Below are positions 8,596 through 17,920 of a DNA stretch of 61,151 nt, one piece after another (the first letter of the stretch is position 1; every line of letters begins with the position of its first letter). Under the pieces are notes generated by a model that was given only the letters and a program-made list of their open reading frames with translations, was not told where the DNA came from and searched no databases. A program made the position numbers and the translations under genes. The DNA is from Bacteroidales bacterium (GTDB taxonomy: Bacteria; Bacteroidota; Bacteroidia; Bacteroidales; Marinilabiliaceae): assembly GCA_017539645.1 (NCBI GenBank), contig JAFYCM010000038.1, forward strand, positions 1-61,151. Reading direction: 5' to 3'.

Positions 8596-9675
8596 TTATT
8601 TGGTTACGATTCGCATCAGCGAACCATTTATAGTATTAATAATTATGGATTTAGTATTGTCGGTAAGTATCGACGCAGGCAACGTAGCTATCTGACCATT
8701 TTGCGCACTAAGTACGTTGACTTCGGTGAGCAAGTTGCTACGGTCGAAAATCTTCACGTTGAGGTTGCCAGGAATTATGTAGCGAAGTCCGTCAACTGGC
8801 ACTTTCTTGCGCTGCTTCGAATCCTCGGCATACGTAGGCACATTGTTGTTCGAGAATGTAAAGTCGGCATAAATAGGCTGACCTGCAATATTCATAGCAT
8901 CAACGAAGCCGTCATTATCGGTAAAACGCACTATCACAGTCGATTTTTCGCCATTTGGCGACGGCGTAAGTATGAAACTCTTCACAACATGGAAGGTTGC
9001 ACGACGACCAGCGAAGAGCGATATATAGTCGTTTTCGAGTTTGTCAAGTCGTTGCATAACAGCGTTATACGAACCTTCGTCGTGGGGAATTGTGGCATCG
9101 TCGCCACCCAAAAGCGACATACGTTTTTCGCGGAATCTGTATATGGCTTGCGCAGCCTCTTCTGCCATTGCCGCCGTCGATGTTTTTGTCAAAACAGCCT
9201 TTTCGAGCTGAATATCATCAAAATTTACATCGTATATAACATCGCTATTATCATCATTATCGACATTTTCGGTCGCACAATTGGTAATATTTATACCATT
9301 CAAAACGCCCGCACTTGTGAGCGAAACGGCAGGAAGAGTTTCGGTTGCACTTATTTTGTATCGGCGGCTATAGTCAGCCACACCAAGCGCCTCAACCTTC
9401 GCACCCGTAATACGCCAACGCTTGCTATTCTCGGTTATTACGTTGGTAAGATTCAGATAGCGATTCGAATATTTATAGTACGGTCCTACTTTTTCGATTG
9501 TTAGTTCTGCTTCGATAGTTATTCGCACTGCCGTTTTGGGCAAAGCGTAGATAATGCCACCATTAGCAGCATCGGCGTCTTCTGAAACGGGGGTTACGGA
9601 AACAATGTTTTTGTCGCGCGCAATGGCCGAAGTGGCAATCATGGCGGCGAACAGCGATAGAATGATGTATTTCAT
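8596..9675 (-). CDS. DUF4831 family exported protein
   Basis: 359 aa from the ATG at 9675. A TTG four codons upstream is open but ATG gives the better signal peptide (MKYIILSLFAAMIATSAIA, cleavage after ALA-like IA). The mature part matches my recollection of the Bacteroidetes DUF4831 family: the GIIYALPKTAVRI opening, a KVGPYYKYSNRYL stretch and a C-terminal GLRYIIPG. Function is unknown. It lies 15 nt after uvrB and 5 nt before pepD in one operon; this pairing need not be functional. Confidence 0.75.
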   Translation of the reverse strand: MKYIILSLFAAMIATSAIARDKNIVSVTPVSEDADAANGGIIYALPKTAVRITIEAELTIEKVGPYYKYSNRYLNLTNVITENSKRWRITGAKVEALGVADYSRRYKISATETLPAVSLTSAGVLNGINITNCATENVDNDDNSDVIYDVNFDDIQLEKAVLTKTSTAAMAEEAAQAIYRFREKRMSLLGGDDATIPHDEGSYNAVMQRLDKLENDYISLFAGRRATFHVVKSFILTPSPNGEKSTVIVRFTDNDGFVDAMNIAGQPIYADFTFSNNNVPTYAEDSKQRKKVPVDGLRYIIPGNLNVKIFDRSNLLTEVNVLSAQNGQIATLPASILTDNTKSIIINTINGSLMRIVTK

Positions 9676-9690
9676 GGAGATAATCAATGT

Positions 9691-11694
9691 TTATTCGTTC
9701 GATTTGATAGCGTTGAGTTGGGCTTCGAGCAGTCGCATTCTGTCGCGGTGCTGCGCAGCCTCGATAAAATTAAGCTCTTTTGCTGCTTTTTTCATCAAGT
9801 TTTGTTCGCTTGCAATCTCTTTTTCGAGTTTAGGTATGTCGTATGATGAATATTCAGCTTCGGCAGCTACCGTTGGAGCAACGTTTTCTGTCGTTTCTAT
9901 TTGCACTAAAGCGTTGTTATTCAGCTTCTTATTTATGGCCTTAGGTACAATTCCGTGCGCTTCGTTATAGGCCATCTGCTTAGCGCGGCGCTCGTTCGTA
10001 GCATCGATAGTGGCTTTCATTGAGCGAGTTATGCTGTCACCATACATAATTACACGGCCATTCAAGTGACGCGCCGCACGACCAGCCGTCTGCGTGAGCG
10101 AACGTTCCGAGCGCAAGAATCCCTCTTTGTCGGCATCGAGGATAGCCACGAGCGATACCTCGGGCAAGTCGAGACCTTCGCGCAACAAGTTCACACCCAC
10201 AAGCACATCGAAGACACCCTCGCGCAGCTGCTCCATAATCTTCACACGGTCGAGTGTGTCGACGTCGGAGTGTATGTATGCACAACTTATGCCCATGCGT
10301 GTGAGGTACTCCGAGAGTTCCTCAGCCATGCGCTTGGTGAGCGTTGTGGCAAGCACACGTTCGTGGCGCTTTATGTTTTCAGTTATCTCGTGCATCAAGT
10401 CGTCAACCTGGTTGAGTGTTGGCCGCACCTCAATGATCGGGTCGAGCAAACCCGTAGGACGCACCACTTGTTCCACTATCACGCCGCCGCTCTTTTGCAA
10501 CTCGTAGTCGGCTGGCGTTGCACTTATATATATGACTTGATTCGTCATCGACTCGAACTCCTCGAACTTCAGTGGGCGGTTGTCGCGAGCCGCTTGCAAG
10601 CGAAATCCATACTCTATGAGCGACGATTTGCGCGAACTATCGCCACCATACATAGCATGAATCTGCGGAATAGTCACGTGACTCTCGTCGATGACAAGCA
10701 AAAAATCTTTCGGGAAATAGTCGAGCAGACAGAATGGCTTACTACCTATTTCGCGGCCATCAAAATAGCGCGAATAGTTCTCTATACCAGGGCAATAACC
10801 AAGTTCCTGAATCATCTCGATATCGTACTCCACACGCTGTTCAAGGCGTTTAGCCTCAATCTCTTTCCCTGCACGCCGAAAAGCTTCCGCCTCAACAACA
10901 AGGTCATCTTGTATATGACGAATAGCAACTTGCGTGCGCTCTTTGCTCGTTATAAATATGTCGGCAGGATAAATATCAATCTCCTCGCGTCGTTCGAGCG
11001 TGTGATTATTTATCGGGTCGATAATCTCAATGGATTCGATCTCGTCACCCCAGAAAATTATGCGACAAGCGTTGTCGGCGTATGCAAGAAAAATATCTAT
11101 CGTGTCGCCCTTCACGCGGTATGTGCCACGGTCAAAACAGATCTCGTTGCGTTTGTAGAGCACTTCTCCCAAGCGGCGCATAAGATTTGTCGGCGTTATT
11201 TGCTGACCTGCCGCAAGATGTATCACACCATTGTGGAAATCGTCAGGATTGCCAATGCCATACAAACACGAAACCGACGAAACCACAATAACATCGCGAC
11301 GTCCCGAAAGCAGCGCGGCAGTAGCGCTTAATCGAAGTTTCTCAATATCACTATTTATGGCTAAGTCTTTTTCTATGTACGTATCGGTAGCAGCTATATA
11401 TGCTTCTGGCTGATAATAGTCGTAGTACGAAACGAAATACTCAACGGAATTTTCTGGGAAAAACTCTTTGAACTCGCTATAGAGCTGCGCCGCCAAAGTC
11501 TTATTATGGCTAAGGACCAACGTTGGTCGGTTCACCTCTTTTATAACATTGGCAACGGTAAAAGTCTTTCCAGAACCCGTCACACCAAGTAGCGTCTGAT
11601 GCTTAGCGCCATTGTTGATGCCTTGTACAAGTTCCTTTATGGCTTGCGGCTGATCGCCAGTAGGCTGATATTCTGAATGAATCTTGAATTCCAC
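9691..11694 (-). CDS. uvrB: UvrABC system protein B (excinuclease subunit)
   Basis: 667 aa DNA-damage recognition helicase-like ATPase that receives lesions from UvrA and recruits UvrC. Walker A is GVTGSGKT at residues 37-44. The beta-hairpin region (YYDYYQPEAYIAATDTYIEK) and the DEAD-like VIDESHVT motif are intact, as are the C-terminal helicase motifs (GVNLLREGLDLPEV, TQTAGRAAR) and the terminal UVR coiled-coil. The start is GTG at 11694, giving MEFKIHSEYQPTGDQP, the usual N-terminus. First gene of a three-gene operon. Confidence 0.97.
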   Translation of the reverse strand: MEFKIHSEYQPTGDQPQAIKELVQGINNGAKHQTLLGVTGSGKTFTVANVIKEVNRPTLVLSHNKTLAAQLYSEFKEFFPENSVEYFVSYYDYYQPEAYIAATDTYIEKDLAINSDIEKLRLSATAALLSGRRDVIVVSSVSCLYGIGNPDDFHNGVIHLAAGQQITPTNLMRRLGEVLYKRNEICFDRGTYRVKGDTIDIFLAYADNACRIIFWGDEIESIEIIDPINNHTLERREEIDIYPADIFITSKERTQVAIRHIQDDLVVEAEAFRRAGKEIEAKRLEQRVEYDIEMIQELGYCPGIENYSRYFDGREIGSKPFCLLDYFPKDFLLVIDESHVTIPQIHAMYGGDSSRKSSLIEYGFRLQAARDNRPLKFEEFESMTNQVIYISATPADYELQKSGGVIVEQVVRPTGLLDPIIEVRPTLNQVDDLMHEITENIKRHERVLATTLTKRMAEELSEYLTRMGISCAYIHSDVDTLDRVKIMEQLREGVFDVLVGVNLLREGLDLPEVSLVAILDADKEGFLRSERSLTQTAGRAARHLNGRVIMYGDSITRSMKATIDATNERRAKQMAYNEAHGIVPKAINKKLNNNALVQIETTENVAPTVAAEAEYSSYDIPKLEKEIASEQNLMKKAAKELNFIEAAQHRDRMRLLEAQLNAIKSNE

Positions 11695-11707
11695 TGTATA
11701 TACTATA

Positions 11708-11740
11708 GAAAAAAAGCTGCAATATATAAATCGCAGCTTT
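11708..11740 (-). terminator. Intrinsic terminator after the outer-membrane protein gene
   Basis: AAAGCTGC and GCAGCTTT (8 bp, 12-nt loop) are followed on the minus strand by TTTTTTTCTA. It lies 25 nt after the stop of the gene at 11765. Confidence 0.8.
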
Positions 11741-11748
11741 CAAATATA
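11741..11748 (-). promoter_or_regulatory. Possible -7 element for uvrB
   Basis: TATATTTG on the minus strand, 47 nt before the uvrB GTG. Transcription would begin inside the upstream gene's terminator hairpin, which lowers confidence. Confidence 0.35.
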
Positions 11749-11764
11749 ATTCAGATTGTCAATA

Positions 11765-12643
11765 TTAACGGAATCGAGCGCCTTGTATATATCGCTTGTA
11801 GGTTCTCTTGTTCTCGATGTAGTTACGACGATTGTACTTAGACGACATTCGCCAACCTTTGTTGTGGAATTTGTATGCCACACCAAACATCATTGTGTAG
11901 TATGCATCATTCAAACCATCGTGCCACTGACCTTTCTTATACTCCTCTTCGGTCAACTGATCGTTTGCCGGACGAGTAGCATTAACCTCTTCACGCGACA
12001 TCGTATATGCCGAACGCCAACCTGTGTGTCCGTCCATCTCATCTGAGAATACGTATACACCACGGAGTTCACCAAATATATACCAATGGCTAGTTATGCT
12101 ATGTTTTACGCCGATGCTACCATAAGCACCTGCAGTTACTTTGAAGCCTTTTTCTGCCTCCATCCATGAAACATCCTCTCCCGTTTCTTTAGCATGCTCT
12201 ATATAACCAGCTGCATTAAGCATCTTTTTGTGAACGCTATAGAATATGGCACCACCACCAACGCCAACATAAGGATTCAGAAAGCGGTTAGGATAGTAAC
12301 CCATAATAAGGTCGAGCGGATAAAAATTCACGCCAGGGAAGGCCTCTACGTATGACGTATGGAACGACAAACGACCACCTGGCTGTTTACCAGCGAAAAT
12401 ACCTCCTGATACTTCTGCAGCAACAGTAAGGAAATAAGCGAGTTCTTTTTCTGCACCCAAGCCGGCAGAAACACGGACGCTACCATTGTCAACGAGGTCA
12501 CCCATCCATTTGTTGGGTCCCAAACCTCCGTTCACCCACAAACCACGAGTAAAACTCTTGACACGAACTCTATTGTTATACTGAGCGTGTGTAGCATTTG
12601 TGATTAGTGCAAGTGCGAGTATAATTAGCAAACGTATGCGCAT
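11765..12643 (-). CDS. Outer-membrane beta-barrel-like protein (porin/OmpA-barrel type)
   Basis: 292 aa from the ATG at 12643 (an upstream in-frame start at 12658 adds five basic residues). Signal peptide MRIRLLIILALALITNATHAQ. The mature part alternates polar and hydrophobic residues with many aromatics and Gly: GLWVNGGLGPNKWMGDLVDNG, NPYVGVGGGAIFYS, GAYGSIGVKHSITSHWYIFGELRG and a last strand MFGVAYKF. This pattern fits an 8-stranded outer-membrane barrel as in PorT/OmpW-like families. No specific family is claimed. It is monocistronic, with a terminator downstream. Confidence 0.65.
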   Translation of the reverse strand: MRIRLLIILALALITNATHAQYNNRVRVKSFTRGLWVNGGLGPNKWMGDLVDNGSVRVSAGLGAEKELAYFLTVAAEVSGGIFAGKQPGGRLSFHTSYVEAFPGVNFYPLDLIMGYYPNRFLNPYVGVGGGAIFYSVHKKMLNAAGYIEHAKETGEDVSWMEAEKGFKVTAGAYGSIGVKHSITSHWYIFGELRGVYVFSDEMDGHTGWRSAYTMSREEVNATRPANDQLTEEEYKKGQWHDGLNDAYYTMMFGVAYKFHNKGWRMSSKYNRRNYIENKRTYKRYIQGARFR

Positions 12644-12784
12644 TTTCTTTCTCTTCACATATTTTAGCGCCCCAAAATTCGTAAAAAAAAATAAAATATC
12701 TGCATTATTAACTAAATAAAATGATGATTACCGCGAAGTTTCTTTTGCTACGCGCTTTGAGGCGTAATAATATTTGAACTTTTG

Positions 12785-12792
12785 TAGATTTG
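12785..12792 (+). promoter_or_regulatory. -7 element for murB
   Basis: TAGATTTG fits TAnnTTTG, 21 nt before the murB ATG, implying a short leader. This makes the upstream TTG at 12790 an unlikely start. Confidence 0.45.
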
Positions 12793-12813
12793 CAGCTGGA
12801 AAAACGAATATCA

Positions 12814-13821
12814 ATGATTGTATCTGAGAACGTATCTTTACTAAAGTTTAGCACGTTCGGAATAGACGCTAAGGCAGCACGATTGGTCGATTGCCAAGCT
12901 GCCGAAGATGTTTCTCAAGCTGCTGTGCAGTATGCAAAGCCGCCATTCTACGTTGTAGGTGGGGGCAGCAACACTGTATTTATGGGTGATTATCCCGGTA
13001 CTATTATTCGTCCGCGCAACAAAAACTTTATGATTGTGCGCGACGACAACAATACCGTTGACGTAAAAGTCGGAGCAGGAATGGCATGGGACGATTTCGT
13101 GGCAGAATGCGTGTCGAGAAGTTGGTTCGGTGTCGAAAATCTCTCTGGCATACCAGGAAATGTTGGCGCTGCACCTGTGCAAAATATTGGTGCATACGGC
13201 GCTCAAGCAGCAGATGTTATTCTTGAAGTCATTGGATTCCGCCCAGGAAGTGCAAAAGAGGTACATCTCTCCAATGAAGATTGCTGTTTTGGCTACCGCG
13301 ATAGTATTTTCAAAAACGAGTTACGTGGTCAGTTCTTGATATCTGAGGTTGTTTTCCATCTGCAGAAAGAGGGCGAATGCGACTTAAGTTACAAAGGCGT
13401 AGCCGAAGCCGTTGCTAAGATTGGGGCGCCATCGCTACGCAATGTACGTAAGGCTATCATAAATATACGTAACGAAAAGCTGCCCGATCCTAAAGTGATA
13501 GGCAATTGCGGTAGTTTCTTCAAAAATCCCGTTGTGGACAAGGCTTTTGCCGATATTCTTGCGAAAGATTATCCCGACATGCCCGCATATCCAAATGGCA
13601 ATGGCAAAGTGAAATTATCTGCAGCATGGCTTATCGATAAAGCTGGCGGACGTAAGATAAAACTCGGTGGTGTAGCTGTTTACGATAAGCAACCATTGGT
13701 ACTTATAAATAAAGGAAATGCAACAGCCGACGATTTGAGTATGGTGTCGACAGAAATTGTCGACAAGGTAGAGTCGGTATTCAGGATACATCTCGACCGC
13801 GAAGTGATATTCGTAGGTTGA
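12814..13821 (+). CDS. murB: UDP-N-acetylenolpyruvoylglucosamine reductase MurB
   Basis: 335 aa FAD enzyme that reduces enolpyruvyl-UDP-GlcNAc to UDP-MurNAc in the cytosol. The opening LLKFSTFGIDAKA is the family N-terminus; FAD-binding stretches VGGGSNTVF and GIPGNVGAAPVQNIGAYG are intact; the catalytic region NCGSFFKNP contains the Ser of type I MurB, and the sequence ends with EVIFVG as in type I enzymes. Length fits the long (type I, E. coli-like) class. ATG at 12814 is preferred to a TTG eight codons upstream. It is the only early mur gene outside the dcw cluster in this window. Confidence 0.95.
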   Translation: MIVSENVSLLKFSTFGIDAKAARLVDCQAAEDVSQAAVQYAKPPFYVVGGGSNTVFMGDYPGTIIRPRNKNFMIVRDDNNTVDVKVGAGMAWDDFVAECVSRSWFGVENLSGIPGNVGAAPVQNIGAYGAQAADVILEVIGFRPGSAKEVHLSNEDCCFGYRDSIFKNELRGQFLISEVVFHLQKEGECDLSYKGVAEAVAKIGAPSLRNVRKAIINIRNEKLPDPKVIGNCGSFFKNPVVDKAFADILAKDYPDMPAYPNGNGKVKLSAAWLIDKAGGRKIKLGGVAVYDKQPLVLINKGNATADDLSMVSTEIVDKVESVFRIHLDREVIFVG

Positions 13822-13844
13822 GCGTGCGGCCTAAGGAAAACGAA

Positions 13845-13886
13845 GAAGCGGCATTGAACACAAGTTTCAATGTCGCTTCATTTTTA
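13845..13886. terminator. Strong bidirectional terminator between murB and the SLC13 gene
   Basis: A stem of about 14 bp with one mismatch pairs GAAGCGGCATTGAA with TTTCAATGTCGCTTC, followed by ATTTTTATTA. It can serve both convergent genes. Confidence 0.85.
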
Positions 13887-13906
13887 TTACAAATAAAAAC
13901 CGCTTG

Positions 13907-15340
13907 TCAAATAATTATAGAACTGAGGTAAATGAATAGCGAGTATGTTACTGCAAGGCCAATAATACCTATGACAAAACCAAGCAGTATCATGCGGCGC
14001 TGGCGAATGTTGCCCACGCCATAGGCCAACGCATTCGAAGGCGTACTTATAGGCAGCGCCATTGCCATTGATGCTGCGAAAGCAAGACAAATAATTATGG
14101 CCGTCGCTCCGCCGTAGGGCGCTATTGAAGCCTGAACACCTTGTATAGAAGATGCTATGATAGGCAAAATGATAGCTGTGGCCGTAGTGTTGTTCATAAA
14201 CTGCGAAAGCAAGAAGCACAAGATGCCCGGACCAATGACTATCATTATAGGCGGCCAAGATGTGAATGGCATAGCTTCAACAACGTGCTGCATCAATTGC
14301 GACTCTTTCAGACCCACGCCGAGCGCAACACTGCCAGCAAAAAGCCAGATAATATGCCACTGAATCTCGCCAAGTTCCTTCTTCGTTACGATGCCCGTGA
14401 GACAGAAAATACCTATCGGCAATATACCTACAACGAAACTATTCAACCCCAATTGGTCGCCACAAACGAGCAAGGTCAGCGTAACTATAATCGTAGCTAT
14501 AAATATGTACGACTGCGTTTTGTTGTAGTTACGTTCAGACAAATCAATATTTATGCGGCTCTTGTGGAATGGCAAAATCCAGATGAGCAGTAGCCACGAA
14601 ATAAGTATAAGTAGCGCTACGATAGGGAACATATAGAATGTCCAATCGCCGAAACTGAGCGAATTGATAGGATCGACCATCTCGCTGAGGTAGCGGAATG
14701 CAATGATGTTTGGCGGCGAACCAATTGGCGTGCCCATACCACCGATATTAGCCGCGATGGCTATGCCGAATGCTACGGCTGCACTGCCATTTCGGTCTTG
14801 GTTGAGCGAACGTATTATTGGCATTGCTATGGCGAGCATCATTGCTGTGGTAGCTATGTTGCTTACGAACATAGATATTATGGCGGTAATGGTCATGAAG
14901 CCCAAGAGAACCATTTCGGCACGATAGCCAAATGGACGTAGAATTATGCGGACAAAACGTGCGTCCAAGCCGCACTGCTTAGCGCCTATAGCTATGAAAA
15001 ATGCACCCATGATGAGTATCACCGACGGATCGCCTATGGAAGCTAAAATCTTTTCATACGGTATGGTATGCCCCAACGCCTCGGTGGTGTAGCCCTCGTT
15101 GAGAAAGAGAAAACTGCTGTCGCTCACCAATAAAAGCATAAGCATAATCACACTTACGGAAGTAACCCAAAGCGGAAAAGCCTCTGTAATCCAAAGTATT
15201 ATACTGAAGGCTGTTATGGCTATCATGCGGCGCTCGATGAGCGATAAGTCAGGCAGACCAATAATTGTGGGCGATATACTCCAACACACTACAGCAACGA
15301 TGGCTGCAATGACAAATTTTATAATGCGCGCAGTTTTCAT
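13907..15340 (-). CDS. SLC13/DASS family anion:sodium symporter
   Basis: 477 aa membrane protein with about 11-12 hydrophobic segments. Both halves carry the substrate/Na-binding signatures of the divalent-anion symporters: GMGTPIGSPPNIIAF near residues 202-216 and SQFMNNTTATAIILP near residues 380-394 (SNT-like motifs). An ITEAFPLWVTS stretch early on is also typical. Likely substrates are C4-dicarboxylates, citrate or sulfate; motifs do not separate them. It has its own promoter at 15366 and a terminator downstream. Confidence 0.88.
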   Translation of the reverse strand: MKTARIIKFVIAAIVAVVCWSISPTIIGLPDLSLIERRMIAITAFSIILWITEAFPLWVTSVSVIMLMLLLVSDSSFLFLNEGYTTEALGHTIPYEKILASIGDPSVILIMGAFFIAIGAKQCGLDARFVRIILRPFGYRAEMVLLGFMTITAIISMFVSNIATTAMMLAIAMPIIRSLNQDRNGSAAVAFGIAIAANIGGMGTPIGSPPNIIAFRYLSEMVDPINSLSFGDWTFYMFPIVALLILISWLLLIWILPFHKSRINIDLSERNYNKTQSYIFIATIIVTLTLLVCGDQLGLNSFVVGILPIGIFCLTGIVTKKELGEIQWHIIWLFAGSVALGVGLKESQLMQHVVEAMPFTSWPPIMIVIGPGILCFLLSQFMNNTTATAIILPIIASSIQGVQASIAPYGGATAIIICLAFAASMAMALPISTPSNALAYGVGNIRQRRMILLGFVIGIIGLAVTYSLFIYLSSIII

Positions 15341-15365
15341 AGAATGTTTTTCTCAAGATGTTAGG

Positions 15366-15373
15366 CAAATATA
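15366..15373 (-). promoter_or_regulatory. -7 element for the SLC13 gene
   Basis: TATATTTG on the minus strand, 26 nt before the ATG at 15340. Confidence 0.5.
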
Positions 15374-15439
15374 TTATTAACTATTAACCTTTCTATACGT
15401 CTTTTTGCACAAAACGTTTCAAAACGCGCATAATAACTT

Positions 15440-15745
15440 CTAATACTTACGTTTAGGATTCTTGGGGAACCAGCCTTTCTGCACTCTTTTGCGCTGTTGG
15501 AAAATTTCCAATATCGACCAAAAACTCGAGAATGCCACAACTCCTAATACTGTAGAAATCAGCCAATTCTCTGTAAGTACGGAAAGTGCGCAGAAAATCA
15601 AACCCAGAATCAAGAACCACCACCAACAGCCAACGCCAAAATGGTATTCGCATTTTATTACTATTGGGTGAAAAATTCCGATAGTTAGAAATGTTGCGAT
15701 GCCTAATGCTAAACCGCCAAGATTCAGTGATTCAATAAATTCCAT
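15440..15745 (-). CDS. DUF4491 family small membrane protein
   Basis: 101 aa with about three hydrophobic segments (residues 10-28, 40-58, 62-80) and a basic C-terminus (KRVQKGWFPKNPKRKY). The GIFHPIVIKCEYHFG stretch matches what I know of the DUF4491 family in Bacteroidetes. Function is unknown. It starts 27 nt after the queE stop, so it is probably the last gene of the queC-queE transcript. Confidence 0.75.
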   Translation of the reverse strand: MEFIESLNLGGLALGIATFLTIGIFHPIVIKCEYHFGVGCWWWFLILGLIFCALSVLTENWLISTVLGVVAFSSFWSILEIFQQRKRVQKGWFPKNPKRKY

Positions 15746-15772
15746 TGTAGATTATTGGTTGTGTATTAATAT

Positions 15773-16633
15773 TTATACTCCTTCTTTGTTGCCGAAAATA
15801 TCTATATGCAGTCGCGGAGAATAGCGCCAACCGTTACGAATAGCCATTTCGGTGGCTGCGAGTGCCGCAGCGTGCATTTCGTGTGCGTCGGTACCCATAG
15901 GCATAACCACAACGTGCTGCTCACTTTCGAGCGGAAGCGAGCCAAGAATATTATGTATGTCGGACTCATCGTTCGGCGTGGAGACGACAAACTTTAGTTG
16001 GTAGTTGGTGTCATGCGTATGAGCAGCACGAACTATATTCTTCAGCGGCTCGACATCGCTAATTATGCTGCTGTGTCTGCGTGTAGCTTCGGTCGGTTCG
16101 ATGCCAAGTTGCTCCAATTTCTCAATCGTCGGTGTGGACGATGGAAGTTTGGGCGAGATGCTCAGCAGTGCAATTTTCGGTATTATCTGCACCACTTGCT
16201 CGTTCCAAACGGTGCCATTGGTCTCTATAGTTATGAGCCAATTGTCACTTTGCAATTTATCGACAAGCGTCAGCAGCGATGCACTCTGCAACAGCGGTTC
16301 GCCGCCCGTAATTACAACGTGGTTTATCTTGCCGCGATTGATTTTCAGCGTTTTATATATATACTCAACCGAAACTTGTTTTGCCTCTGTTGGGAATAGC
16401 GATGTATATGCCGTGTCGCATGTTTGGGCATGTTGTTTACTATCGGCCCAAATACAGCGCAGGTTGCACCCCTGCAAGCGCACGAAGAGCGACGGTACAC
16501 CCGCATAAATACCCTCACCTTGAATAGTGCCTGCAACAGAGAGTCCAGAAACGGGCATAACAACTTCGTCATCAGCGCTTTGCGTGATGGGGAAGATACC
16601 GTCGCGGGCAAGGGTGAGAGTGGCGGTTGTCAT
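15773..16633 (-). CDS. queE: 7-carboxy-7-deazaguanine synthase QueE (radical SAM), unusual Cys spacing
   Basis: 286 aa enzyme that converts 6-carboxy-tetrahydropterin to 7-carboxy-7-deazaguanine in queuosine synthesis. The family signatures [22 protein letters not shown] and [11 protein letters not shown] are clear. The 4Fe-4S motif is C56-x3-C60-x11-C72 followed by DT: an 11-residue stretch ([11 protein letters not shown]) sits where CxxxCxxC would have two residues. The DNA reads cleanly, so this is not a frame error. An ATGA overlap with queC (4 nt) supports coupled translation and the pathway assignment. Confidence 0.9.
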   Translation of the reverse strand: MTTATLTLARDGIFPITQSADDEVVMPVSGLSVAGTIQGEGIYAGVPSLFVRLQGCNLRCIWADSKQHAQTCDTAYTSLFPTEAKQVSVEYIYKTLKINRGKINHVVITGGEPLLQSASLLTLVDKLQSDNWLITIETNGTVWNEQVVQIIPKIALLSISPKLPSSTPTIEKLEQLGIEPTEATRRHSSIISDVEPLKNIVRAAHTHDTNYQLKFVVSTPNDESDIHNILGSLPLESEQHVVVMPMGTDAHEMHAAALAATEMAIRNGWRYSPRLHIDIFGNKEGV

Positions 16634-17301
16634 TTTGCTATTGCTGTGTCTATTACGCCAGCTTCGGCAAAAGCTTTAGCTCTGAGCAAGCAGCTGTCGC
16701 ACGTGCAGCAAGGTTTTAGTCCGCCGCGATAGCAACTCCATGTGAGCGAATAGTCGACACCAAGTTCTGCACCAAGTTTTATCTCCTCGGCCTTAGTCAT
16801 ATTTATGAATGGTGTATGTAGTTCAATCTTCTTGCCCTTCTCGGCGCTCATCACAGTGCCCAAATTTATGGCACGTTCCATAGCGTCGATGAAACTCTTG
16901 CGGCAGTCTACATATCCAGAATAATCGACTTGACTTACACCAATGTAAATATGCTGAGCATCAACAGCTTCGGCGAGTGACGCTGCAACTGAGAGGAACA
17001 CCATATTGCGCGCAGGCACGTAAGTATCTGGAATATCGGTGCGGTCGACGTTGCCATCATCAACCTTCATATTCATATCGGTGAGCGACGAACCGCCCCA
17101 CGCAGCAAGGTTGAGCGCAACAACGTAGTGCTTAACCACGCCGACCTTTTCAGCTACAGCGCGAGCCGAATCGAGTTCGCGTTTGTGGCGCTGACCATAG
17201 TCGAACGAGAGCGCATAGAGTTCGTGACCTTCTTTTTTTGCCAAATAGAGAGCGGTAGTCGAATCGAGACCGCCCGAGAGTAGTACTATTGCTTTAGACA
17301 T
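16630..17301 (-). CDS. queC: 7-cyano-7-deazaguanine synthase QueC
   Basis: 223 aa ATP-dependent enzyme that makes preQ0 from carboxy-deazaguanine and ammonia. The N-type ATP-pyrophosphatase motif SGGLDST is at residues 9-15. A C-terminal zinc site is visible as C190, C198/C199, C201 and C204 (SCYRGG...CCTCDSC). The [10 protein letters not shown] and [14 protein letters not shown] stretches are typical of QueC. Its TGA overlaps the queE ATG. QueD is not in the window; QueF, which uses the product, is at 33497. Confidence 0.95.
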   Translation of the reverse strand: MSKAIVLLSGGLDSTTALYLAKKEGHELYALSFDYGQRHKRELDSARAVAEKVGVVKHYVVALNLAAWGGSSLTDMNMKVDDGNVDRTDIPDTYVPARNMVFLSVAASLAEAVDAQHIYIGVSQVDYSGYVDCRKSFIDAMERAINLGTVMSAEKGKKIELHTPFINMTKAEEIKLGAELGVDYSLTWSCYRGGLKPCCTCDSCLLRAKAFAEAGVIDTAIAK

Positions 17302-17326
17302 CTGTTGCTTATAAAACTTATGGGGA

Positions 17327-17851
17327 TTAATGTGAGTCGACGATAGTTAGAACGTCGGCTTTTATTTTTTGATTGAAGAGCACCTTGCGAGCAGCCTTGA
17401 AACCAATGTTATAGAAGGCGTCGAGTGTAGCTTCAACGATGTTTCTTGAGTGACCTTTTGCGCTGAAATCATCATGGAAAAGGCTCATATTGTATTTTCT
17501 GTCGAATATGATGAACTCGACATCCGTCTCGCTATCATCGTCCATATCGGAGATATTGAGCGTGGCATAATAGCGATACGTATTGGCTTCATCAGCGCTG
17601 ATGGACTTCACATCCGATGCGTCTTTCGCTTGTTTTACGTATGAATTGAAACCATGCACAAAACTTACGAGCAAGTCGCGGCGGAATGCCTCGTTGGTGC
17701 GCTCAACACCTTCGGCAATCGTAATATTTATAGGCAAAACATTTACGTCGGCAAGTTTTTCGTTGGTGTAGACGATGTTTTGTTCACCTTCGTTTTGCGC
17801 GAATGCTTGCAACGAAAATATAACAGCGAAGAATGTAATAATCAGTTTCAT
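17327..17851 (-). CDS. Exported protein of unknown function
   Basis: 174 aa with a signal peptide ([18 protein letters not shown], then Q). The mature protein is small, acidic and without motifs I recognise; it contains [26 protein letters not shown], cut here at the family-neutral level, and an alternating C-terminus suggestive of a mixed alpha/beta fold. No cysteine pair. It lies 25 nt upstream of queC and may be co-transcribed with it. I do not assign a function. Confidence 0.65.
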   Translation of the reverse strand: MKLIITFFAVIFSLQAFAQNEGEQNIVYTNEKLADVNVLPINITIAEGVERTNEAFRRDLLVSFVHGFNSYVKQAKDASDVKSISADEANTYRYYATLNISDMDDDSETDVEFIIFDRKYNMSLFHDDFSAKGHSRNIVEATLDAFYNIGFKAARKVLFNQKIKADVLTIVDSH

Positions 17852-17871
17852 ATCAATCTGTATTTAGACTG

Positions 17872-17879
17872 CGAAATTA
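17872..17879 (-). promoter_or_regulatory. Possible -7 element for the 174-aa gene and queCE
   Basis: TAATTTCG, a one-base variant of TAnnTTTG, on the minus strand 21 nt before the ATG at 17851, in the 69-nt gap after the esterase gene. Confidence 0.35.
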
Positions 17880-17920
17880 GTATATGTATACTTAGTAAAT
17901 CTGTTATAAGAGTATAAAAA

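Noticed and set aside
10066-11331. 421-codon open frame on the plus strand
   Set aside because: It lies fully antisense to uvrB, whose motifs are intact. Its translation has no recognisable domain; it is a codon-usage shadow.
17302-17326. preQ1 riboswitch before queC
   Set aside because: The 25-nt gap is too short and has no fitting hairpin; the leader at 17852-17920 also lacks the motif.
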